The position numbers and the translations under genes were made by a program. From Sphaerisporangium viridialbum (GTDB lineage Bacteria; Actinomycetota; Actinomycetes; Streptosporangiales; Streptosporangiaceae), in assembly GCF_049674955.1 (NCBI RefSeq), contig NZ_CP187232.1:8370001-8434000 (forward strand): a stretch of DNA of 64,000 nt, given 5' to 3'. This document shows, one piece after another, positions 8,687-16,765 of the stretch (position 1 is the first letter of the stretch; each line of letters opens with the position of its first letter). The notes below the pieces were generated by a model. That model had not been told where the DNA came from. It saw only the letters and a program-made list of their open reading frames with translations, and did not search any database.

Positions 8687-9838
8687 ATGAGGATCGTGGT
8701 GGTCGGTGCCGGCCTCGGTGGAGTGGCGGCCGCGGTGGGGCTGCATCGCCTGGGTCATGAGGTGACACTCTTCGAACGGGGCACCGAGCTTCGGGAGTCG
8801 GGCACCGGGATCGTGGTCATGCCCAACGGGATCCGGGCGCTGGATGTGCTGGGGCTGGCCGAAGACGTTCGCGGGCACGTCATGCATACCGCCAGGGCGG
8901 GATTGCGGGACTGGCGCGGACGGCCGCTGCTGGTCACCGACGCGGTCCAAGCGCAGCGGGAGGTCGGCACGCCCGCCATCCTCGATCGGGCGGAACTGCA
9001 CCGGGCGCTACGCGCCCCGCTGCCCGCCGACCTGGTGCGAACCGCGACCCCGGTCGAGCGCCTGGAGCCCGACCCCGACGGGGTAACCGTGATCAGCGAT
9101 GGCAACCCCGTCGCGAGAGCGGACGCCGTGATCGCGGCCGACGGCATCGGCAGCAAGCTGCGCGGACAGCTCATCCCCGGCCACCCCGGGCTGCGGCGGA
9201 CCGGCCGGATGGACCTGCGAGGCATGCTGCCCCGTCCCCCCGGCCTGGTAACAGACCTGCTCGCCAGCCAGTTGGTCGACCGCCGCAGTGGGGCGATGTT
9301 CGGCCTGTTCCCCGTCGGCGAGAACCGCCTTTACTGGTTCACCGACTCCGTCCTGCACAGCACGCCGCCCGGCGCGGACGACGCACGCCGACAGATGCTG
9401 TCCCTGATGGCCGATTGGCACCCCCTCGTCACAGCAATGATCGAGGCCACCCCGCCCGCCGACATCTACGTCGACCCGATCACCCGCCTGGCCGAACCCC
9501 TGCCCTCGTACGTGGCCGGCAGGATCGCGCTCCTCGGCGACGCCGCGCACGCCATGCCACCCGACCTCGGCCAGGGCGCTAGCCAGGCCTTCGAAGACGC
9601 CGCCGCTTTAACCCGCCATCTGACCGGCGCGGAGCCGGGAGACGTCGCCCAGCGGCTCCTGCGTTACGACGCCGAGCGCAGGCCCAGTGCCAACCGCATG
9701 ATGCAGGCGGCGTCCCGGCAATCGCGGCTGACCTCCCAGACCGGCGTCACCGCGTGGCTGCGCGACGCGTTGCTGCGCGCCATACCGTCCCGGGTGGCCA
9801 CCCGGCAGCTTGCCGCCCTCTGGAATGTCACCAACTGA
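8687..9838 (+). CDS. FAD-dependent monooxygenase (PHBH/UbiH-type)
   Basis: 383 residues from ATG 8687, with GGGGAG 5-10 bases upstream. Rossmann FAD site at the N-terminus (VVVGAGLGGVAAAVGLHRLG, then the acidic end VTLFERG), a middle DG-like motif VIAADGIGSKLR, and the second FAD motif LLGDAAHAMPPDLGQGASQA followed by FEDAAAL. This is the group A flavin monooxygenase layout, which uses NAD(P)H and oxygen to hydroxylate or epoxidise small molecules. The substrate is not predictable. Probably regulated by the divergent TetR protein. It is the last intact gene before the island boundary, so it belongs to the host flank. Confidence 0.88.
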   Translation: MRIVVVGAGLGGVAAAVGLHRLGHEVTLFERGTELRESGTGIVVMPNGIRALDVLGLAEDVRGHVMHTARAGLRDWRGRPLLVTDAVQAQREVGTPAILDRAELHRALRAPLPADLVRTATPVERLEPDPDGVTVISDGNPVARADAVIAADGIGSKLRGQLIPGHPGLRRTGRMDLRGMLPRPPGLVTDLLASQLVDRRSGAMFGLFPVGENRLYWFTDSVLHSTPPGADDARRQMLSLMADWHPLVTAMIEATPPADIYVDPITRLAEPLPSYVAGRIALLGDAAHAMPPDLGQGASQAFEDAAALTRHLTGAEPGDVAQRLLRYDAERRPSANRMMQAASRQSRLTSQTGVTAWLRDALLRAIPSRVATRQLAALWNVTN

Positions 9839-9924
9839 CCGGCTTCCCGCACGATCTCGCGCGGGACTGTCCATCGTCGCGTGACGATACGCCGCCGGAC
9901 CTCACAACGACCCCGCGCAGGCCT

Positions 9925-10022
9925 GGAAATGACTGTGGGCACCCCCCGTCAAGTGGAGGATGCCCAGGTCATCGGCCGGAGCCGTGGTGCGCCGCCAGGG
10001 ACTCGAACCCCGGACCCGCTGA
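9925..10022. repeat. Left 98-bp direct repeat (candidate attL)
   Basis: Every base from 9925 to 10022 is identical to 61319-61416, an offset of 51,394. Upstream similarity continues, with mismatches, to about 9903. Bases 10022 down to 9985 are the 3' part of a tRNA-Lys gene (3' side of the anticodon stem, variable loop, T arm, acceptor strand, ACCA) on the minus strand; the rest is sequence beyond the tRNA 3' end. This is the composition expected of an attachment site created by integration at the 3' end of a tRNA gene. Confidence 0.85.
9985..10022 (-). pseudogene. 3' fragment of tRNA-Lys left at island boundary
   Basis: Read on the minus strand this is TCAGCGGGTCCGGGG, then TTCGAGT, CCCTG, GCGGCGC and ACCA, the 3' part of the tRNA-Lys at 61379-61455. 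The 5' part (acceptor 5' strand, D arm, anticodon loop) is absent beyond 10022, so it cannot make a tRNA. It is the displaced 3' end typical of integration into a tRNA gene. Confidence 0.85.
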
Positions 10023-10129
10023 GTGTACTGCGCTCGCCGTCCACTCAGAGACCAGTTGCCCGCTCACCAGGGTGAATCGGATGGGCATGCGCATGGGGGC
10101 GTGCTCCAGGGCGCTGGCGATGGTACCGC

Positions 10130-10378
10130 CACTTCAAGTTCTACGAGCTCCGGGACAACCTCCGGCCCGTAAGGACTCCAACCATTCAGAAACGGCTCTA
10201 GGTCTTTTGGTGTGGTCTCCGGCGGCTCCGGCATGGCCAACCGTCCCGTCAGCGGATCCAGCCGCTCGACGTAGCCCCGCGCCCAGGCCAGCCGCTCAGC
10301 GGCTGCATCCACCTTCGAAGCGGCGACGTGCTCCTCCATCGCATCGAGATACGTCCTCAGCTGCCTGGCCCTCGGCAT
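10130..10378 (-). pseudogene. Fragment of an actinobacterial hypothetical protein
   Basis: From ATG 10378 the minus strand reads MPRARQLRTYLDAMEE, then AAERLAWARGYVERLDPL, MPEPPETTPKDLEPFL and GWSPYGPEVV. This resembles the C-terminal helical part of hypothetical proteins common in Streptosporangiaceae and Streptomyces that end in WSPYGP (from memory). The matching N-terminal part is absent; the frame upstream to 10603 does not look like protein. Treated as a decayed remnant in the island margin. Confidence 0.45.
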
Positions 10379-10701
10379 GGCTCGCCGCCGGCATGCCGAT
10401 GACCAGACATGTCGCCGGGACGGCCACGACAAGGTCAGTAACCAAACGCTTCGCCAGGCCAAGCATTCTTGAAGAACGGGACATTGATCTTGGTGTGGCT
10501 GATGGTCACCTGGCCCCTGAAGCGGAACGGGGTCAGGCTGACCGGCGATGATGCCGAGGCCTCGGTTCATCGCGATGTTGATCAGTATTCCGAGCCCGAA
10601 CATGGATGATCCGCCTTTCGGGGTGTTCAGCCGTCGACGATGAGGTGGCGTCTGACAGCGCCTGGACGATCTGGGATCTCAGGCGATGTCGCTCAGAATG
10701 A

Positions 10702-11383
10702 GTCGCCGCACAGGTAGCGGAACGGAGTGCCGGCGGTGATCTCCTCGGCGAGCATGTCGATGACCAGGGGCGGGCTTGGTGGCGAAGACGACCTCGTCGG
10801 GAATCCCTGCCTCCTTGCGCCGCCCGGGATCGTTCGCCCAGCTCTCGGGCAGGTACAGGCGCCGGTTGATGAAGGCGTGCCCGACGGCCGAGGCGTAGGT
10901 CAGCATGGGCATGACCTGGCAGTTCTCCACCTGGCCGGTCAGCCCGCAGTACTGGCGGGCCACGCCGGCCGACTTGTCACCCTTCTTGATCGCGCTGGTG
11001 TCGTCCGCGATCAGCGCGTCGTCCGGCCGGCCCAGATGCTCCACCACGTAGGAGCACCTCATCGCGCAGGGCGTCGGCGTTCCACTTGGCACCGTTCAGC
11101 AGGTGCTCGAACCGGTAGGCCTTCACGTGCCCGATGTGGTCGGCCAACTGCCAGCAGTTCTTCCGCGGCACGTCAGCCAGCAGGCTCCGGACCAGGTCGG
11201 GGAAGGTGGAGCGCGGCTCGGGCCGGGTGAACAGCGGTCCGGCGATCCGCTCGGTCAACGCGGTCAGTTCCGCATCCCAGGACACGACCAGATCATAGGT
11301 CAGAGAACAGGTCACACACCGACCATGAACCCACTACACCGCGTCACGGAGTCGAATCTCAAGATCTCTGAATGTAGTACAGG
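10702..11383 (-). mobile_element. 5' half of an IS701-type element with frameshifted transposase
   Basis: The transposase N-terminus starts at 11315 (MTCSLTYDLVVSWDAELTAL), continues as LLNGAKWNADALRDEV, shifts frame near 11060 into YVVEHLGRPDDALIADDTSA, then VENCQVMPMLTYASAVGHA and DEVVFATKP. It shifts again near 10770 into LAEEITAGTPFRYLCGD and stops being homologous at about 10702. GAATGTAGTACAGG at 11370-11383 matches, in inverted orientation, the end of the right fragment (59447-59460), so it is the outer terminus of the element. The C-terminal half is missing here and is found at 59447-60229. Confidence 0.8.
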
Positions 11384-11832
11384 AGAGGCGGCGAATGTTC
11401 CTGCGCAGAAGGGCAAGTATTTGCGCACTCACGGTTAACGACATTCGTTGCGAGGCTCTGGCAGTGTTTCCCTAGACCCGCCAGTGATCCAGGAGGGCGC
11501 GACAAGCCTGAGCTTCTACCATGCTGCGCCCGATTCCGCCTCACTCCCGGAGGCGCTCGGCGCTACCACTGATATCTCTGCCGTCGACGGTTGTCGCTCA
11601 GTGGCTCCCCATGCAGGGCGAGCCGTTGGCGAAGCTCGTGGGTCATGCCTTGGGGCGTACCAAAGCCCCGTACAGGCGTGGAACGGGTTCTCAGGGCGAG
11701 GACGGCATGTGCCTCGGCAGGGGCTGAAGCCGCCTGGTGAGCGAGCTTGCGATCTGCGGTACGAGGCTACCTCCTTGTTCCCAGGCGGCGGAGTGGGGAA
11801 TCTTTCGGATCGTTGCCTGAAGGAGTCAGCAG
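11384..11832. other. 449-bp non-coding stretch before the LuxR-type gene
   Basis: No reading frame here has family-like composition, and I see no RNA gene or clear repeat. It must hold the promoter of the gene at 11833. It begins directly at the outer end of the IS701 half-element. Confidence 0.5.
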
Positions 11833-12183
11833 ATGACACAAGTGTCTAACAAATTCGTCATCAGGTGCTGGAATGAGCCGGTTGTGCGGTATCTGCGTGA
11901 GGAGGAATACGCCAGGCCCGAGCTGCCCGCTCACCTGCGGCCGATCCTCGAACAGCTCGCCATGGGCGTCACCGATGCGACTGCCAGCCGGAATCTGCAT
12001 ATATCGGCTCGCACGTTCAGCCGCCGGGTAGCCGAAGTGCTGACCTTCCTTGGCGTTGCGACGCGCTTCCAGGGCGGCATGGCCGCCGTTCGCCTCGACC
12101 TCTCGGTCCCGGCCCTCCCCTATGAACCCATCGAAGTCTGCGACTTCCGGCTCATCTCGAGCTATTCGGCCTCATCTACGTGA
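11833..12183 (+). CDS. Stand-alone LuxR-type (GerE) HTH regulator
   Basis: 116 residues from ATG 11833, with AGGAG 7 bases upstream. About residues 30-95 form a LuxR/NarL-type DNA-binding domain: LPAHLRPILEQLAMGVTDAT, ASRNLHISARTFSRRVAEVL, then FLGVATRFQGGMAAVRLDL. There is no receiver domain and no other sensor domain; only about 30 residues precede the HTH. It sits at the left edge of the biosynthetic cluster, convergent with the LanB1/A-domain operon, and is a candidate cluster-situated regulator able to bind the palindromes found in the cluster promoters. It could instead be the orphaned output domain of a larger regulator. Confidence 0.78.
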   Translation: MTQVSNKFVIRCWNEPVVRYLREEEYARPELPAHLRPILEQLAMGVTDATASRNLHISARTFSRRVAEVLTFLGVATRFQGGMAAVRLDLSVPALPYEPIEVCDFRLISSYSASST

Positions 12184-12335
12184 CGTCGTCGGGCTGAATC
12201 CGTCGGGAGATCCTTCGGCGACCATGCGGCCCACGGCCTGGCGGCTGAAGCCGGTCGTCTCCGACGCTCGCCAGGGCGCCTTCCCAATGACGACCGCGAG
12301 GGTGTCCGGGAGCGTCGCGCCGGCGAACCGTACGG

Positions 12336-14672
12336 CTATTGGCCGCGTCCGTCGGCGGCGACGAGCCGGATCTCGCTGGTGTAGCGGCGGTTCCCGGTGG
12401 CGGTGAGCCACAGTTCGCTGGGGTCGGGCCGCATCTCGGTTATGACGGTGACACCTTCGGGGTCCGCGCGTTGACTGCGGCGCGTGGTGGCTGCGAAGAG
12501 GGCGGCGAGCGCGGGGCTGTCCAGATCGAGGTAGACCGGTTTCGGCTCCTCAGGCGTGCGCCAGAACAGGTGCCTGGGCATGCCCTCGGCCGCGGCCCAG
12601 GCGCGCAGCCGCGCGTAGCCGACGGCCTCGTCGGCGACTGTCAGATGGGGGAGCTCGACGCTCGGCACGCGCCAGGTCTCCCGGGCGAGGACGAGCTTGT
12701 CGATCGTGACGCGGGGGGTGTGCGGCATCGACGGCATCGGTGAGAAGGCGTCGACCGCGGCCTGCGACAGGAACTCGCCGAGCACGTCGAGGAGTGGGGC
12801 GACCCGGCTGCCTTCCCTATGCCTGACATCGAGGGCCCTCCCGTCGGTGGGCACCGGCACTTCCAGGTCCCTGATCTCGAGGACTCGCCCGGACGGCGCC
12901 GGCCGCGCCCCGCAGCGGGGGCCGAACGACAGATATCTGTAGGCGGGAGAGAAGTGCTCGGGGTCAGGGTAGTGCCTGCCGGTTATGTGCGGCAGGCCAC
13001 GGGCGTACAGCGGCACGAATCGCTCGTGCGGGTGGTCGTGTTCCCTGGCGGCCTCCCCGATCCGCCCCGGCTCCGGATGCCAGTGTAGGAACGTGTTCGA
13101 GTCGACCGTGGCCATGGCGATGTGCAACTCGCCGAGGACGACCTCGTACCGGCCGGCGCGCAGAGCGTCGGGGCCGTCGGCGGCGATCATGAGATCAGGG
13201 CTGTGATGCGCACCGGCGAACCAGGCCGCCCGGTTCGCGAGGAACAGCCGCCCGGCCTCAGGGGCGAGGTCGGTCGCGCGGTAGCACGCGCGGGCGACCG
13301 CCGGGTCGAGGTTCAGTAGCTGCCGCCACTTGTCGTGGAGCAGCGAGGACACGAAGGGGGTGGCATCCGCGACGGCCTGCCGGCCGTACAGCATCACCAG
13401 CCCGAGCGGGACGGCGTCGGTGCCGAACACGACGGCCAGTTCCCGCACCGTGTCGTGCAGGACGAGCTCGTACCGGCGCCCCAGCTCCGAGACCAGCCAG
13501 CGGGCGCTGTCCAGGACCAGGGTGAGCGGCGCGGCCAGCTCCGAGAGGAGGGCGTCGCCGATCGTGAGGTCGACGTCGCGCCGGCTTTCTGGGAGCAACA
13601 GCCGCCGCCCGGCCGTGTGCATGCCCGGCCTGCGCTCAGCGGCCACCCCTGTCGCATCCTCGAACGCCTCGTCGAGCCGGCGTATCCCCGCCCGGAGCGT
13701 CTCCGCCGTGTGGGCCGCGGAGGCCAGGTCGAGGCGCGCCCGCTCGAACTCCTCGACTCGCGCGGTGGCGGCCGTCCTGGCCTCGCATGGCGGAAGCCGG
13801 GCGATCTGGTCGTGCAGGGACTGGAGCGCGTCCGGGCCCTGAGGGACGTCGAAACCCCAGTGGAGGAGTCCCATGGCCGCGAGGCGCCCGAGGTTCGCCA
13901 GGACGACGTCCTCACCGACCGGCGCCCCCGTCCGCCAGGTGAGCTCGGCCGCGAGCAGACGGGGTGTCCTGCGCCCGTCGCTCAGGGCGGCTAGGTCGGC
14001 TAAGTCCGGGTCCAGGGTGGTGACGGAGCCGTCGCTCCGCACGAGCGCACGGCCCAGGAGCGTGGCGTCGTATGTCAGGACGGGCGGCAGGTGATGGCGG
14101 ATCCGCAGGTCGTCGGCCAGGCTCGCCGCGAGCGCCTCGACCGGCCAGTCCTCGAAGTGCACCACGCTCTCGGCCACGACGTCGGGTCCGCCGTGGAATC
14201 GCACGTGCCCCTCGATCCCGCCCACCCGGACCCACGCGGACGGCCCGAAGAAGCCCACGGTGTCGTTCTTGGCGTGGTAGCGCTGGAGGTAGCCCACCAG
14301 CGTCGCCTCCTGGCGCCGCCACGGCCTGCTTCGTTTGAGCGGCTCGCCGTCCGCGGGCAGGTGCTTCCTGAGCCAGTTGATCATCCGTTCGATGAGTGCC
14401 GGGTTCTGCCAGGTCATGGCCTTCAGCACGGGATCGGAGCAGGCGAGGTCGAGCATTCTGGTGTTCGTCTCGTACTGCGCGGCGGACCAGGCGGCCCGGT
14501 ATTCGTCCTCGACAGCCGGATCCGCCAGATCCCGCGCATACGCGTCCGCCAGACGTGCGACGGGATGAGACGCGGCAGCCGTCAGTTCGCCGAGCGGGAA
14601 CCCGGCGCTGCGGAGAACCGCGTCCTCCCATACCCACCAATCGCCTTGGCCCAGACGCCTGCGCATTCCCAT
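12336..14672 (-). CDS. LanB1: lantibiotic-dehydratase-like protein, glutamylation-domain type
   Basis: About 778 residues from ATG 14672; a second ATG at 14666 has better spacing to GAGAGG. The protein matches the N-terminal, tRNA-dependent domain of LanB dehydratases. Shared landmarks of this set are MTWQNPALIERMINW, RYHAKNDTVGFFGPSAW, VVHFEDWPVEAL, GAHHSPDLMIAA, RYEVVLGELHIAMATVDS, HTPRVTIDKLVLARETWRV and KPVYLDLDSPAL. A full LanB is about 1000 residues; here the roughly 300-residue elimination (SpaB_C) domain is absent. Known relatives attach glutamyl or other aminoacyl groups from aminoacyl-tRNA to peptides. It follows the stand-alone A-domain gene on the same strand after 78 bases, probably one operon. 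It is the most divergent of the three paralogues in this island. Substrate unknown. Confidence 0.8.
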   Translation of the reverse strand: MGMRRRLGQGDWWVWEDAVLRSAGFPLGELTAAASHPVARLADAYARDLADPAVEDEYRAAWSAAQYETNTRMLDLACSDPVLKAMTWQNPALIERMINWLRKHLPADGEPLKRSRPWRRQEATLVGYLQRYHAKNDTVGFFGPSAWVRVGGIEGHVRFHGGPDVVAESVVHFEDWPVEALAASLADDLRIRHHLPPVLTYDATLLGRALVRSDGSVTTLDPDLADLAALSDGRRTPRLLAAELTWRTGAPVGEDVVLANLGRLAAMGLLHWGFDVPQGPDALQSLHDQIARLPPCEARTAATARVEEFERARLDLASAAHTAETLRAGIRRLDEAFEDATGVAAERRPGMHTAGRRLLLPESRRDVDLTIGDALLSELAAPLTLVLDSARWLVSELGRRYELVLHDTVRELAVVFGTDAVPLGLVMLYGRQAVADATPFVSSLLHDKWRQLLNLDPAVARACYRATDLAPEAGRLFLANRAAWFAGAHHSPDLMIAADGPDALRAGRYEVVLGELHIAMATVDSNTFLHWHPEPGRIGEAAREHDHPHERFVPLYARGLPHITGRHYPDPEHFSPAYRYLSFGPRCGARPAPSGRVLEIRDLEVPVPTDGRALDVRHREGSRVAPLLDVLGEFLSQAAVDAFSPMPSMPHTPRVTIDKLVLARETWRVPSVELPHLTVADEAVGYARLRAWAAAEGMPRHLFWRTPEEPKPVYLDLDSPALAALFAATTRRSQRADPEGVTVITEMRPDPSELWLTATGNRRYTSEIRLVAADGRGQ

Positions 14673-14750
14673 GCCCTCTCTGTGTTTGCATCTCTGTGTC
14701 CACATCGCCGGTTCCCGGACATCTCGTCGGCGCGGCGCAATCGGATGCGA

Positions 14751-16349
14751 TTAGACCGCGAGTTCGGCGCGCAGCACCTTCCTGTCGGTCTTTCCGTTCA
14801 GCGTCAGCGGGAGAGAACCCCTGTGGTGGAAGGCGACGGGCCGCATGGGCCGGGGCAACCCGGCCACGAGAGGCGCCAGCTCGGCCGGCCCCACCTCCTC
14901 GCCCGTGTAGAACGCGTGCAGTCGGGCCTCGCCGTCCAGGGCGGCGACGGAAAGTACCACCGCGTCCAGCACCTTCGGATGCCCGCGCAGCAACGACTCG
15001 ATCTCGCCCGGCTCGATGCGGATCCCCTGTACCTTGATCTGGTCATCGACGCGGCCGACGTGGACCAGATGTCCGTTCTCCCGGCGGACCTGGTCGCCCG
15101 TCCGGTACCAGTGCCCAGCGGTGAGCGGCTCGGCGCCGTCGTAGACACGGGCCGAGATCCCGTCGAAGGTCATGAACCGGCCCGTGTTCTCGTCGGGGTC
15201 GAGGTAGCCGGGAAAGCGCTGCGGCCCCCTGACGCAGAGCTCGCCCTCCTCCGCGGGGCGCAGCCCATCGTCGATCAGCACGTACTCCAGCGCGGGGTAG
15301 ACGGGCCCGATCGGAAGGGTGCCGTTCGACGTCAGCGGCCAGGCCGGGTCGCCGGGGTGGACCACGAAGTCGGTGCACACGAGTGTCAGCTCGGTGGGGC
15401 CGTAACAGTTGTGCAGCGTCGTGTTCGGAGCGGCGGCGCGCCACGTCAGCGCCTGCCCGTTCGTGAGCGGCTCGCCGCCGAACAGAGTCTGCCGCAGCCC
15501 GGGCACCGACCCGGGCGTCAGCCCACCCGCCCGTACGGCGAACGTGATGACCGAGGGCACGGAGAGCCAATGGGATAGGCCTCGTTCGTTCGCGAACCGT
15601 ACGACGTCATAGATCTCGCTCCTGCGTGGCACGCACAGGGTGCCGCCTCCGGCCCAGGCACCGAACAGCTCGTTGACCGCGGCGTCGAAGGACAGCTCGA
15701 ACGTCTGCGACACGCGACAGCCGGGCTCGAAGCCGAAGCGCGGCAGGGCCTCCTCCAGGAAACAGGAGACGTTCGCGTGGGTGACCGGCACGCCCTTGGG
15801 CTTGCCGGTGGACCCGGAAGTGAACGCGATGTACGCGACCTCGCTCAGCGGCTCCCGGACAGAGGGAACGCGCGGCGAGCGCGAGGCTTCCCACACCGCG
15901 CGCGGGCCCGTACCGGCGAGATCGACGACGGGAACCCCGGCCGTCCGCGCGTACGCGGCCGAGGCGTGGCCAGAGCTCACGTCGGTGATCGTGACCTCGA
16001 CGCCCGCGGCACGAGTGATGGCCGCGTTGCGTGCTGCCGGGCTCCTCGGATCCAGGGGCACCACCGTCGCGCCGAGCCGCAGCGCCGCCAGGTATCCCGC
16101 GTAGGCGGCCACGCTGCGGCTCATCAGCAGGCCGACGCGCGCCGGGGGGCCGCCGGCCGTACGCTCGACCAGAGCGGCCAGGCATCCGGACAGCTCGGCC
16201 AGTTCCGTGTAGGTCAGCGAGTGGCCTTTGACTTCGAGCGCCGTGGTCCCGGCGTGACCGCGCGTTGTGCGGTGAAACCAGTCGTATAAGGCTCGTACCG
16301 ACAATGCATTCCCCGTGTTGTCCAGGAATCCCCTCAGGAGAATTCGCAA
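14751..16349 (-). CDS. Stand-alone amino-acid adenylation (A) domain protein
   Basis: Up to 532 residues. Starts at TTG 16349 or, more plausibly, an internal TTG near 16301 just before ALYDWF. All A-domain cores are present: A3 FTSGSTGKPKGVP, A4 ELSFDAAVNELFG with the Asp that holds the alpha-amino group, A5 NCYGPTE, A7 YRTGD, A8 GRVDDQIKVQGIRIEPGEIE, and A10 LTLNGKTDRK with the catalytic Lys. There is no carrier domain, so the aminoacyl-adenylate must be passed to a carrier elsewhere. The A-less second carrier domain of NRPS2 is the obvious partner. The pocket residues I can read (D, A, N, then L, G, C, L, V) match no code I know. Divergent from NRPS1; shared promoter region at 16350-16765. 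Confidence 0.88.
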   Translation of the reverse strand: MRILLRGFLDNTGNALSVRALYDWFHRTTRGHAGTTALEVKGHSLTYTELAELSGCLAALVERTAGGPPARVGLLMSRSVAAYAGYLAALRLGATVVPLDPRSPAARNAAITRAAGVEVTITDVSSGHASAAYARTAGVPVVDLAGTGPRAVWEASRSPRVPSVREPLSEVAYIAFTSGSTGKPKGVPVTHANVSCFLEEALPRFGFEPGCRVSQTFELSFDAAVNELFGAWAGGGTLCVPRRSEIYDVVRFANERGLSHWLSVPSVITFAVRAGGLTPGSVPGLRQTLFGGEPLTNGQALTWRAAAPNTTLHNCYGPTELTLVCTDFVVHPGDPAWPLTSNGTLPIGPVYPALEYVLIDDGLRPAEEGELCVRGPQRFPGYLDPDENTGRFMTFDGISARVYDGAEPLTAGHWYRTGDQVRRENGHLVHVGRVDDQIKVQGIRIEPGEIESLLRGHPKVLDAVVLSVAALDGEARLHAFYTGEEVGPAELAPLVAGLPRPMRPVAFHHRGSLPLTLNGKTDRKVLRAELAV

Positions 16350-16462
16350 GGAGATCGCGCGTTAGCCGCCGCCGAGCCGGTTGGAGCGACGCTTTTCCGA
16401 GGAGAGTTCCGGGCGGCAGGCCGATTCAGCTCACCACCGACCGGAAACGCAGGTCAAGCGCG

Positions 16463-16478
16463 TGACAACTTCTCGCCA
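16463..16478. promoter_or_regulatory. Degenerate copy of cluster operator motif
   Basis: TGACAACTTCTCGCCA; its reverse complement TGGCGAGAAGTTGTCA matches TGGCGACAAGTCGCCA (49315-49330) at 13 of 16 positions. Lies in the divergent 16.4-16.8 kb promoter region. Confidence 0.45.
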
Positions 16479-16576
16479 TGGTGCCCAGGCTCGCATTGCT
16501 CTCCCGCTCCCTTTCAGGTAGCGAAACGCGCCGGACCGGAGTGGCCGGGCGCCGACTGAGACCGCTGTCAGATACC

Positions 16577-16592
16577 TGTCGACTTCTCGCCA
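16577..16592. promoter_or_regulatory. Degenerate copy of cluster operator motif
   Basis: TGTCGACTTCTCGCCA; its reverse complement TGGCGAGAAGTCGACA matches TGGCGACAAGTCGCCA (49315-49330) at 14 of 16 positions. Lies about 170 bp upstream of the NRPS1 start. Confidence 0.5.
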
Positions 16593-16765
16593 CGATCGCC
16601 GGCATGCGTTGTCCGCTCTCCTCGATGCCATGAATCTTGGTGCCGTGCATCGACATGTCCCGTCGGCGAACCGCCTCGTCCGGGGCCGGCTCGGTCCCGG
16701 TCTCGCCTCCGCCCGACACATGGAGGACCCGCTCGCCGGGCCGCGTGCTCCCGGGAGGCGGCGCC

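Larger units (their letters stand above)
16350..16765. promoter_or_regulatory. Divergent promoter region, A-domain/LanB1 operon versus NRPS1
   Basis: 416 bp separate the divergent starts. No convincing gene lies inside. It contains two degenerate copies of the cluster palindrome (16463-16478 and 16577-16592), about 114 bp apart, suggesting control of both operons by one regulator. Confidence 0.6.

Noticed and set aside
9881..10075. 65-residue ORF and its near-copy at 61215-61436 (shared stretch EMTVGTPRQVEDAQVIGRSR)
   Set aside because: The shared protein stretch is the translation of the 98-bp att repeat and antisense tRNA; the similarity is at DNA level and the ORFs are spurious.
12172..12411. 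79-residue minus ORF after LanB1 with an HTH-like stretch (SRQAVGRMV)
   Set aside because: It overlaps LanB1 in another frame and has no plausible start or ribosome site; likely chance or a tiny remnant.
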